Shown one piece after another: positions 35,314-43,300 of a stretch of 64,000 bases of DNA. Positions within the stretch are counted from its first letter, which is position 1. Each line of letters opens with the position of its first letter. The notes under the pieces are model-generated. The model was not told the DNA's origin. It worked only from the letters and a program-made list of their open reading frames with translations, and did no database searches. The position numbers and the translations under genes were made by a program. The stretch is from Paenibacillus mendelii (GTDB taxonomy: Bacteria > Bacillota > Bacilli > Paenibacillales > Paenibacillaceae): NCBI RefSeq assembly GCF_024498075.1, contig NZ_JANHOF010000004.1:617035-681034 (forward strand). Reading direction: 5' to 3'.

Positions 35314-36066
35314 TTAAAATGCGAGTTGTCCGCCATCGACTACAAGGGTTGTGCCCGTTATAAAGGCCGCATCGTCGGAAGCGAGGAAAGCGAATACGCC
35401 TGCTACTTCGTCAGGCACTCCGGCCCTGCCCAGCGGGATATTGGCACGAATGTAGGCCTCTACAAATTCCGGGCTGTCGATCGCTTCGGACATGGGGCTT
35501 TGAATATAACCCGGACAAACCGCATTCACACGAATGCCGCAGCCTCCCAGCTCTAAAGCCATCGTTTTGGTCAACAAAACAATGCCGCCCTTCGATGCGT
35601 TATAATGTGCATATTTGGCCTCGCCCACGATCCCATTGGTGGAGGACATATTGATAATGACGCCTCCCCCTTGCTGGACCATCTGGCGGGATACCCGCTG
35701 TGCGGTATAGAACATGCCGTTCAGATTGATGTCCAGCATTTTGCGCCAATTATTGTCCTTCATCTCCAGGAAGTCTTCTTCCCAAGCAATGCCAGCATTA
35801 TTGGCAAGAATGTCGATCCGGCCCCATTGCGAAACCGTTCGTGCAACGGCTCTCTCGATTTGGTCGGCATCGGAAACGTCTGCGAGCAGGGGCAGCATGA
35901 CATAACCCGCGGCTTTAAATTGTCTTTCCGCTTGATTTAATTCTTCCATACTGTTGGATACGACTGCCAACTTCGCGCCTTCGGCAGCGAAGCGTTCGGC
36001 GATCGCCAAGCCGATTCCTCGGCTCCCGCCGGTTACGAAAGCTATTTTGTTACGAAATCGTTCCAT
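35314..36066 (-). CDS. SDR-family oxidoreductase (FabG/glucose-dehydrogenase-like)
   Basis: A 250-residue classical short-chain dehydrogenase: cofactor motif TGGSRGIGLAIAE, LANNAGIAWEED, catalytic Ser in IINMSSTNG, YxxxK as YNASKGG, and the C-terminal ASDDAAFITGTTLVVDGG. GGGAG precedes the ATG by 8 bases. It lies between the M20 hydrolase and GH20 genes, so a sugar or amino-sugar derivative is a likely substrate. Confidence 0.9.
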   Translation of the reverse strand: MERFRNKIAFVTGGSRGIGLAIAERFAAEGAKLAVVSNSMEELNQAERQFKAAGYVMLPLLADVSDADQIERAVARTVSQWGRIDILANNAGIAWEEDFLEMKDNNWRKMLDINLNGMFYTAQRVSRQMVQQGGGVIINMSSTNGIVGEAKYAHYNASKGGIVLLTKTMALELGGCGIRVNAVCPGYIQSPMSEAIDSPEFVEAYIRANIPLGRAGVPDEVAGVFAFLASDDAAFITGTTLVVDGGQLAF

Positions 36067-36091
36067 CTGTTCATCTCCCTCCGTCTTACGC

Positions 36092-37396
36092 TTATGTCGT
36101 TAGCCCATCACGATCCAGGTAACCACACCACTGTACAATCGTTCGCGCATAGATCTCGACAAGCTTCAAGAACGCCGGAATATCGATATATTCATCTGGC
36201 GCATGCGCATTCGCTCCAACTGGGCCCATAATAATCGCCGGGGTATTCGTATACTGGTTGAACATGAAAGAGTCGCATGCAAATGGAGCCCCTGTAATAC
36301 TGCCATATTTCCCGTCAGTCGCTTCACCCGCAATCTCCGATAACAGACCAATTAACGGAAATTTCGAATCCACCTGCGTTCCGGGCAGAAAGCGGATTAA
36401 TTTTCTGAAGGTAGGCTTGTTCCATTTCATATATTCGTCAGCATATTTTCGTTGGAAGCCGTTCACCAATTCCTTCTCGAGCTCCTCTTCCGTAACGCCC
36501 GCGTGGCATTCTACCCATAGATCCACATGACATTCGGCCGGCCCCGTGTCGCATAACGGCGCATTCATGTCCCCGGCTTCCAAGCGGGTGACAATAACGG
36601 GGAGGACATGGTCATGAATAAAATAAGGAGCAGGCCCCCCTTTCTTCTGCCGCTCGGCTTCAAATTCCTCCAAATAAACGATAAATTTCGCCGCTATATT
36701 AGCCGGGTTAATGATGGTTTCTCCACTGAAGGACATTCCCGTATTTCCTGTAAATGTAACTCTCCATTGGGCTCCGCCATGATTACCCGGACATACCGAC
36801 ATGTTCGTTGGTTCGGGAATGATTGCAGCGTCGGGATTATAACCTCTGATTCGACTCGCCAACGTTCCGTTCGCCCCGCCGAACTCTTCATCGACAACAG
36901 ACTCGACCAGGACATCTCCTTGTAGTTGAAATCCAAGTTCTTTCAGACAGCGAACTGCCGAGATTGAAGCTACCAGACCGCCCTTCATATCGAATGTGCC
37001 TAGACCATACAGTTTCCCATCCTCTATGTGCGCTGCCCAAGGATCTCGATCCCATCCGGAGGCTGCCGTAGTTGTATCCATATGGCTGGAAAAAATAAGC
37101 GACTGCCCACCGCCTGTTCCTTTCCACTCTGCTACAACATTCGGGCGGTCTGAATAATCCTTGCCGGGAAAGTAGCCTGGATGCTCCTTGAAACCGGGTA
37201 CTTCTTCCGGCGTAAATACATCCACTTCTAATCCCATGTCCCTCAGCACTTGTGAAAGAAAAAGTTGCGCATCTTTCTCCGTACCTGTCCATACCCGATT
37301 CACCGTATTAAAGGAAACTAGATCCTGTACAAGCCGAATCATGCTCTCTTCATTCTTTTCAACCCATTCGCGAATCTCTGCCTCTGCATGCTTCAA
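36092..37396 (-). CDS. M20-family metallo-amidohydrolase/deacylase (ArgE/DapE-like)
   Basis: About 434 residues, cytosolic, two-zinc hydrolase. Metal and catalytic blocks: LIFSSHMDTTTAA (His, Asp), LYGLGTFDMKGGLVASI, the catalytic Glu-Glu in SVVDEEFGGANGT, and AHAPDEYIDI near the end. TTG 37396 is preferred because AAGGGGA stands 8 bases upstream; another TTG lies at 37420. First gene of the second operon, with the shared four-box promoter ending 89 bases before this start. It probably removes an acyl group from nitrogen of a sugar or amino acid; the exact substrate is not visible. Confidence 0.87.
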   Translation of the reverse strand: MKHAEAEIREWVEKNEESMIRLVQDLVSFNTVNRVWTGTEKDAQLFLSQVLRDMGLEVDVFTPEEVPGFKEHPGYFPGKDYSDRPNVVAEWKGTGGGQSLIFSSHMDTTTAASGWDRDPWAAHIEDGKLYGLGTFDMKGGLVASISAVRCLKELGFQLQGDVLVESVVDEEFGGANGTLASRIRGYNPDAAIIPEPTNMSVCPGNHGGAQWRVTFTGNTGMSFSGETIINPANIAAKFIVYLEEFEAERQKKGGPAPYFIHDHVLPVIVTRLEAGDMNAPLCDTGPAECHVDLWVECHAGVTEEELEKELVNGFQRKYADEYMKWNKPTFRKLIRFLPGTQVDSKFPLIGLLSEIAGEATDGKYGSITGAPFACDSFMFNQYTNTPAIIMGPVGANAHAPDEYIDIPAFLKLVEIYARTIVQWCGYLDRDGLTT

Positions 37397-37479
37397 TCGG
37401 CCATCCCCTTCCACGATCAATAAAGAATCTCACAGTTGTAAGCTACCGTGACTAAATCTTATAGTTCGCAAGTAAGAAT

Positions 37480-37555
37480 CACCAGTCCTAAGGTGTTACT
37501 TGAGTTCTGTTTATCGTAAAATTGAAGTTCTCAAAACAAGCTTTTGTTCTGAAAT
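37480..37555 (-). promoter_or_regulatory. Four-box activator element and promoter of the M20-SDR-GH20-DMFase operon (copy 2)
   Basis: AGAAC boxes on the minus strand at 37550-37546, 37531-37527 and 37508-37504, and AGGAC at 37489-37485; spacings 19, 23 and 19 as in copy 1. Flanking bases such as CTCATTT.AGAACAAAA and GAGAACTTC are also shared. A TATAAG -10 candidate follows. The remaining bases to 37822 hold no convincing gene. Confidence 0.78.
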
Positions 37556-37822
37556 GAGTGTTTTTATGATTACGGGCCGTGTTCGAATCGGGCATATATA
37601 AAAAACGCATCCATGATGGCCATGGACACGTCCTATAATCAGAGGTCGAAAACATCCGTCTAGCTTTGATTGACGAAATGATGGATTTCAAGAGACTGAG
37701 ATGCTGTGTTTTTAAGTTTGTTGTTAAATTGCTCTGTAGAAGGGAACAACTCCTCGTTATCTGCTCCCTGTGAATGACTTCTGTTGGATTCATCGGCACC
37801 ATACTGAACGGCTTACATTAAT

Positions 37823-38155
37823 CTAACTAGAGGTTCTGTCCTCGTATCCCCAAAATTCTAAAAGCCGCTTATTTTCTTTAATATCATCCTCAGTTAAACG
37901 GCCCAATTTCAGCTTGGCAAGTAGAATGAGTTCTTTACGATCAGTATATGTGAAGTCCTTGTAGATCTCCTGGTTATTCTTATGGAATATATGGATTAGC
38001 TCTGTTAGTTCGAAATACGATAAAGAACCTGATTTCCATTCCAAAAAAGATTGATACAGAGGATCCAGAGCATCTTCAGTTACCAATTTGTGATACTCAT
38101 CAATAATTTCACGTTCTTGCTGTCGTTTTTGTTGTTTAGGAGTTAATTTGCTATC
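37823..38155 (-). pseudogene. Hypothetical recombinase-associated protein, start codon lost
   Basis: The frame from 38155 reads SKLTPKQQKRQQEREIIDEY, then DPLYQSFLEWKSG, ELTELIHIFHKNNQEIY, FTYTDRKELILLAKLKLG and LTEDDI, a coherent soluble protein of about 110 residues. A TAG sits exactly where the ATG should be: the bases CTAGGATAGC follow an AAAGGGGAAAAA ribosome site, so a one-base loss (ATGG to AGG) would explain it. An internal TTG at 38086 is the only in-frame rescue start and would make an 87-residue product. It is downstream of the ruined integrase on the same strand. Confidence 0.6.
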
Positions 38156-38164
38156 CTAGTTTTT

Positions 38165-38853
38165 TCCCCTTTTTATTTTGGACTATGGCCAATTTAATGC
38201 CATGCTCACAAGCAAAGCGACGTTAAAAGAACCGACGATGCAGTTCTCGCCGACGTTCGCCGCGCAGCTGAGCATATATTTGGGTGGTTGATGCTTTTTC
38301 ATGCCCCAACATCCCAACGGCGTTCCGTTATCAAGGAGCTGGCATGTAGGTATGACGAAAGCGATGCGGGTATACATTTGCTTCGATCTCTCCCCGGTCT
38401 GCAAGCCGCTTTAATGCCCACCTGAGCGTTGGAATGGCCATTCGTTTTACTGGATTTGTATCGGTTACAAATTGGGCTTTACATGAGTCCTCACGATTGG
38501 CTAAATAATACTTTACACTCGGTGGTGAAATATACCTCTCTTTGCATTGAACCCTTGCATTTACAATGGCGAGCAGTTCTCCCAGTTCAGATCCTCAATA
38601 TTTATCATCTCAATCTCTCCAATTCGGCAGCCTGTACTGTAGAGAAACTCAAGCAGCGCTCTTTCACTTAGTGTCTGACATGAGATCTTCAGATGAATAA
38701 CATCTTGCTCCATCAAAAACTTCGGAATTCACTTGTCCATTTTTAGTTAACCAGCATCTTGTGCTGCAAGGCATAGGCTTTCAATGTATTTGGACTAAAC
38801 CCCTGGATTCGCTTATTCGCTTCATAATGACGTCAAAGCTCGCTTAAAAACAT
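38165..38853 (-). pseudogene. Tyrosine recombinase/integrase relic
   Basis: Degenerate XerC/D-type recombinase. ATG 38853 (MFLSEL, preceded by AGAGG) hits a TGA at codon 7. Further pieces in shifted frames are the N-terminal SAM-like domain (GFSPNTLKAYALQHKMLV), box I (ERALLEFLYSTGCRIGEIE), the HxxR block (VYPHRFRHTY), CQLLDNGTPL, and MLGHEKASTTQIYAQ with the catalytic Tyr followed by LRGERRRELHRRFF. Several stops and frameshifts make it non-functional. It marks an old integration site. Confidence 0.82.
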
Positions 38854-39479
38854 AATAAAACCTCTATTAGAGCATTTAATTGTAATTCCTTCACTATTTT
38901 CAAGCGTTTCACCCTCACAACTAGAACTAGGCCAAAGAGCTCCATTGATTTCGCTATTGCCGATTGCGCGGCAAGAAAAACGTCCTCGAGCAAGCGTTCA
39001 TGACCGCCATCTGCTAGAACATGAAAAAGATCGCCAACCACCTGGCCAAGCTGGCTGGGTAGGGCGATCTTCTTTCTTTTCGTATAAGTGATCCCTCAAG
39101 AACTTGATTGATTTATCCAGACCATCTCAAATAACAGAGCTTTGTCGATAGCCTGACACCCGCCGATTCAATGGACCGGCGGGTGTATACGCGTTTCGCC
39201 TCCTGACCGCTGCGGCGGGTACGAGAAGGTGCCTATCGCAGCGGCTTCGGCGCTCAATAAGGACGTTTTCGGACCTTGCAGTGACTCACTCCCGACCTCC
39301 TCTGCCTGCAAGGTCGATTTTCGACCTTAAATGGGGTTCGGCCGATTTCCGGCCGGACACTCTTAGCCTAGGCCTATCGGCGAAAACCCTGCCACGAGAC
39401 GGGGCAAGCCTGTTCGCTCGCCGATTTCGCTCCGCTCCGCAAGCGCCCTGCGCACACAGCGCCGGCTTCGGCTCCGGTT
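38854..39479. other. Intergenic stretch between recombinase relic and GC-rich island
   Basis: No convincing gene. A 65-codon minus-strand frame (38844-39041) has protein-like wording (GDLFHVLADGGHERLLEDVF) but no ribosome site and no family I recognise; it may be another relic. ACACCCGCCG (39156-39165) and CGGCGGGTGT (39177-39186) form a perfect hairpin without a T run. From about 39.2 kb the sequence becomes visibly GC-rich. Confidence 0.5.
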
Positions 39480-42400
39480 CTACTTCAGCCGCACTTCGAC
39501 ACGGCTGATCGTCACTGTCTCGCCCCCGTTGTCCCGGATGCGGAAATCGTGGCCGTTCAGCCCTCCCGCGAAGCGGGCGTGCGGGAGCACGAACGACTTC
39601 TCCGTCCACCGGTTCGTGCCATTCTTCTTCACCTTGAATGAATCGTTGCCCCGTCCGGCGTCGAATTCCAGTGTCCAGCTGTCATGCCCTTCGTCCAGAT
39701 AGCGCACCGTAACGACAACCTTGTCTTTGTCCTTGCCCTTCTCCTTGTCCAGATCGTGCAAGAAACGATCGTCTACGTCGAAATAGATAGCGTGCTGTCC
39801 GTCCTGCGGCCGGGTCGACCGCGCCGACTCGCCCTGAACGATACCCGCCGGCTGCGTCGCGCCTCCGTCCGGGACGTCGACCTGGGTCAGCCAGCCCCCT
39901 AGATTGCGCTCGCCCAGCAGCGTCAAGCCCCGGTTCCGCTCCTCCGCCGGATAATAGGGATTGTTCACGTAGGCGGTCGGGTTCAGCAGCACGGTCATGC
40001 CGCCCGCGTCATATTTAGCGTACTCCCATAATTTGAGCGGATAGCGCGTGTCGCCAAGGCCGTCCGTCAAGCCGGCATTCTTCAGGGAGAAGCCGAGGAA
40101 ATACGGGTTGATGTCCGAGCAGCCGCAAAGCCCGGTATCCCCGAAATAATGGCCGACGGCGCTCATCACGTCGGCCAGTGCCGGATCGTTCCGATGCGCG
40201 AGGAACGCGATGTCCGGCGCCCCGTACAGCGGCAGCGGAGACCCGACGTTCACCTGGCCTTTCCACACCAGCCCTTGCGGCGAGTATTGAATCGTTCCCC
40301 GCGCGTCGTTGTAGCTTTGCAAATATTTGGCGTCCCCGAGCTGGTTGTACGCATGCAGCATCGTGACCATGTTGCGCGTCTGCATGTCGAGCCACACCCA
40401 GGATCCGTCGGACTGCTGCTCGGCCAGAATCCGGTCCGCCCAGTGGCGGAACTGCGTTTCGTAGGTCGGGTATCCGGCACGCATTAACGCTTCGGAGGCA
40501 ACCATCAGCCCGTGAAGAATCGACGTCCTCGCGGGCCGCGTAAGTTCCGCCTCATAGGCCCCGTCGACGGCCAACTTCGCGAGCGCGACCGCTTCGTTCG
40601 CATGCGGGTCTCCGTACTTTTTGAGAATGTAGGCGGCGGTAGCCAGTCCGTACGGCCCCAATCCTTCGATGTCGACGGAATAGGTCGGGTCGAAGCCGCC
40701 CGCGCCGTAATGGCCCGTCTGCAAGATATTTGCGGCTGCGGCATGCGGCCAGTTCATGTTCGGATCGAACCACTCGAACGGCACCGCCTTCAGCGTGACC
40801 GGATTCGACGCCGACGGATACGTGATCTCCACCGACGTGAACACGCCGTTCGTCGCCTTCAGCTTCACCTGGGACGGGTGGCCGTCCCACGTGACGAGGA
40901 TCGACTTGACCCACCAGTCCGGATTTGTCCGGAGCAAAATGTAGCGCTCTTGCGGATTATCGATCACGAAGTCGCCGTTCGAGGCACTCGCTGTCGTGCG
41001 GTCCGGCTTCTCCGCGAGCGCGTAGCTGCGTCCCTGCCAGCGCTGGTCGAAATCGTCGACGACCGCCGTCAGCGCGGACACGTCCCCGGTCGCGGAGAAC
41101 GTCACTTGCGACGGCTTGTCGGCATCGCCGTCCCAGTACCGGACCGCCGCCGCAACATTCGCGGTTCCCGTCGCGTTCGCGTACGTCCGGGTGAAATCGT
41201 ACTGGCCGCCGGCGTATCCGATCGTCCCGTCGGAATAGGACAACTCTTTGCTCGCTAGCTCCGTGCCGTTCCCTTGACGAACGCGGAAGCCGATGTTGCC
41301 GATCGGCTCGTTCAAATCCTGGTCGGCTTCGAACTGCAGATCGGCGGGCACGGTGAAGCTGCCCCGTATTTTTTTCGGCCGCTTGTCATGCTTCAGGAAA
41401 AACTCGTAGTCGCTGCCGGGCACCTTCGCGGCCTTGACGCCGTTATATAGCTTCTTGACCAGATCGAGCCGGACGACCGGGGAGTAGCGTTCCTCTTCGT
41501 AGAAAGCGCCGATCGCCCGTAAGGAATCGTGGACGTAATGAAGCTCCTTGTTCCGCATGTAGCCGTCGAAATTCAGTAGCCCGTACCGGTCATCATAGAG
41601 GCTCTGCAGTGCGTTGGCGCCGAGCCAGTTCAGCTCCGTCAGATCGTAGGGCGCGTACTGCTTCTCCAGCTTAACCTGTTCGGAGCCGAAGGTCCTCACC
41701 GGCTCCGGGATCGTGAACAGGTCCTCGTGCCCCGCCTTGACGGTCCGCCACAGTCCGAGGTCGCCGGAGCCCACTGCACCCGGCTCCCGCTGGACGTCGA
41801 CGCGGATGTCGAGTTGCCCGCTTTGCAAGTCCGACGTCGCGACGGGAACCGTGAACGGCATATGCTCTTCCTTGCCGACGCCTGTCGGGGCGCCGTTCAC
41901 GTAGACCGTCGCCTCGCCCGTCACGCCGCTAAATGCGAGCCTGATCGGCAGCGCTGGCCAGCCGTCCGGCACCTGGAACGTCCGCGTATAAGATGCGGTC
42001 GAGCCCGCCGCGATCGCGATCGGGTCACCAGTCTGAATTGTCTGCGGAGGACCTTGATCGACGGATACGCTCCAGCCGTCCGACAGATCCGCTTGCAGAT
42101 CGGCCGCGCTGGTTCCGAGATCGTACGTTTGCAGCTTCGCGCGCCAGATTTGCCCGCCCCAGCCGTCGGTCTTGACTTTGTCCTCCAGCCGGACGTACAC
42201 GTCGGGCGACTGCGCGAAATAGGGCGACAGATCAATGGTGCGGTCCTCTTTGAAATTGCCGTTCACCTCATAATCGAGAACGTCGGTCCAAGTGGCGTTA
42301 TCGGTCGAGACGCGCACCAAATACTGGCTGGCCAGCGTCAAGGTGAGCAGCGCCTTGCTGTTGAGCGGCTTCGTCAGCTTGTAGGTCAAATGCGACCAGC

Positions 42401-42602
42401 CGTCCGTGAAACGGAAGTACGTGCCGTGCTCTTGAATCGCGCCGTCGTTCTCAATGAGGAGCGCTTGCTCCGCGGCGTCGCCCGGCGCGAATTCCAGCAC
42501 GTCAGCGGTAGCTGACGCAGTACGAACAGGTCCCGCGACAGGGACGAGCGCCGCAGCGGTCACGATTGCCGCGAGCGCCAAACTGCCAATAGGCTTCCAC
42601 AA
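39480..42602 (-). CDS. Secreted 1040-residue putative glycan-active protein, family unknown
   Basis: Signal peptide (SLALAAIVTAAALVPVAG...ASA). Residues 35-170 form a discoidin/galactose-binding-like domain (FTDGWSHLTYKLTKPLNSKA). A beta-sandwich with PFTVPVATSDLQSGQLDIRV resembles the accessory domain of glycosidases. A large helical region (about 310-900) has WYAKS-like toroid features: ILQTGHYGAGGFDPTYSVDIEG, ILAEQQSDGSWVWLDMQTRN and SPQGLVWKGQVNVGSP. The C-terminus is a beta domain (YFDVDDRFLHD). Polysaccharide lyase or hydrolase is likely, but no catalytic motif can be named. The start is TTG with GGGAGG 10 bases upstream. GC-rich codon use differs from the flanking genes. No transporter lies beside it; a LacI regulator lies upstream. 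Confidence 0.65.
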   Translation of the reverse strand: MWKPIGSLALAAIVTAAALVPVAGPVRTASATADVLEFAPGDAAEQALLIENDGAIQEHGTYFRFTDGWSHLTYKLTKPLNSKALLTLTLASQYLVRVSTDNATWTDVLDYEVNGNFKEDRTIDLSPYFAQSPDVYVRLEDKVKTDGWGGQIWRAKLQTYDLGTSAADLQADLSDGWSVSVDQGPPQTIQTGDPIAIAAGSTASYTRTFQVPDGWPALPIRLAFSGVTGEATVYVNGAPTGVGKEEHMPFTVPVATSDLQSGQLDIRVDVQREPGAVGSGDLGLWRTVKAGHEDLFTIPEPVRTFGSEQVKLEKQYAPYDLTELNWLGANALQSLYDDRYGLLNFDGYMRNKELHYVHDSLRAIGAFYEEERYSPVVRLDLVKKLYNGVKAAKVPGSDYEFFLKHDKRPKKIRGSFTVPADLQFEADQDLNEPIGNIGFRVRQGNGTELASKELSYSDGTIGYAGGQYDFTRTYANATGTANVAAAVRYWDGDADKPSQVTFSATGDVSALTAVVDDFDQRWQGRSYALAEKPDRTTASASNGDFVIDNPQERYILLRTNPDWWVKSILVTWDGHPSQVKLKATNGVFTSVEITYPSASNPVTLKAVPFEWFDPNMNWPHAAAANILQTGHYGAGGFDPTYSVDIEGLGPYGLATAAYILKKYGDPHANEAVALAKLAVDGAYEAELTRPARTSILHGLMVASEALMRAGYPTYETQFRHWADRILAEQQSDGSWVWLDMQTRNMVTMLHAYNQLGDAKYLQSYNDARGTIQYSPQGLVWKGQVNVGSPLPLYGAPDIAFLAHRNDPALADVMSAVGHYFGDTGLCGCSDINPYFLGFSLKNAGLTDGLGDTRYPLKLWEYAKYDAGGMTVLLNPTAYVNNPYYPAEERNRGLTLLGERNLGGWLTQVDVPDGGATQPAGIVQGESARSTRPQDGQHAIYFDVDDRFLHDLDKEKGKDKDKVVVTVRYLDEGHDSWTLEFDAGRGNDSFKVKKNGTNRWTEKSFVLPHARFAGGLNGHDFRIRDNGGETVTISRVEVRLK

Positions 42603-42722
42603 GATTCATCAACCTCCCAGGTTGCAAATTATGATTTTACCCGAGCCCGGGTAGCTGCTTGCCGCAGCGGCCGGGCAGCGGGCATGAATCCTTGCCTTTT
42701 TATTTCAGCATATCCAGCGAAA

Positions 42723-42842
42723 TCACCGGCTTCGATTTGCGGCCTGCAGCCATTGATCCACCGGTTCGTCCCAAGTATGCTCCGTCACCTTTTTGTCCAG
42801 ATAAACGACCGGTTTCTTGACGGCATGATGTACCGTTTGCAT
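42723..42842 (-). CDS. Small ORF upstream of the secreted protein gene
   Basis: A 39-codon frame beginning MQTVHHAVKKPVVYLDKKV with GAGG 7 bases before the ATG, followed by EHTWDEPVDQWLQAA. The protein-like wording and good ribosome site suggest a real or recently shortened gene. A shift near the end would extend it as GRKSKPVISLDMLK. It lies in the same direction as the 1040-residue gene and may be its leader or the remnant of another gene. Confidence 0.4.
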   Translation of the reverse strand: MQTVHHAVKKPVVYLDKKVTEHTWDEPVDQWLQAANRSR

Positions 42843-42915
42843 GCGTGCACCTCTTTCGCGTTGGCCTGGCGCGGCCCGGCAGCAACGATCCGATCACCTC
42901 CGCTTCACCTTAAAA

Positions 42916-42929
42916 TGATAGCGCTTGCA
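42916..42929 (-). promoter_or_regulatory. cre/LacI-type operator
   Basis: TGATAGCGCTTGCA fits the CcpA/LacI half-site pattern with central CG and one mismatch to the cre consensus. It lies 74 bases before the small ORF start, where catabolite repression of the secreted-protein gene could act. Confidence 0.45.
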
Positions 42930-43014
42930 AAGTCCCGTTCAAAGGCTTGGCTCTGGCATAATCCGCCCCTTTCTTCCATAAACTCGAATGTCTTGCCAAG
43001 ATTGCGCAACCGTT

Positions 43015-43042
43015 TGGGATCGATCCCATGGGATCGATCCCA
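43015..43042 (-). promoter_or_regulatory. Tandem 14-bp palindromes, probable LacI-family operator
   Basis: TGGGATCGATCCCA occurs twice head to tail with no gap (43015-43028 and 43029-43042). Each unit is a perfect palindrome with central CG, as LacI-family proteins prefer. It stands between the LacI gene and the secreted-protein gene. Confidence 0.6.
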
Positions 43043-43161
43043 TTATGTCACTAAAGAAAGACAGTCGTCAATCCCTTTTTTCGAACCGGTCCCGAACGCT
43101 TCCGCGGACGGGGGTTATCTATAGATTCGTCTTGGTGCGCTTCAATAGACAGGGGCGGCAT

Positions 43162-43249
43162 GCGGATCGTCGTGGCACTCTTCCGCAGACAAACCTGTTA
43201 CGCGGATCGGTAGCGTGCTTCTGCGAAAAAAACGTTTCACGCGGATCGT
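43162..43249. repeat. Degenerate ~40-bp tandem repeat
   Basis: GCGGATCG recurs at 43162, 43202 and 43241 with partly similar bases between (ending CTGTTAC and GTTTCAC). The unit of 39-40 bp is too degenerate for a CRISPR; possibly old operator or slippage repeats downstream of the LacI gene. Confidence 0.35.
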
Positions 43250-43300
43250 CCCGCTAAGGGAGCGGCGGGACGGCGATGAACCGGAAGGGTCTCCTCATCG

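Noticed and set aside
37488..37802. 104-codon minus-strand frame upstream of the M20 gene
   Set aside because: It runs through the conserved four-box promoter element and has no ribosome site.
40512..41258. 248-codon plus-strand frame
   Set aside because: It is antisense to the secreted 1040-residue gene, is Arg-rich, and has no start signal.
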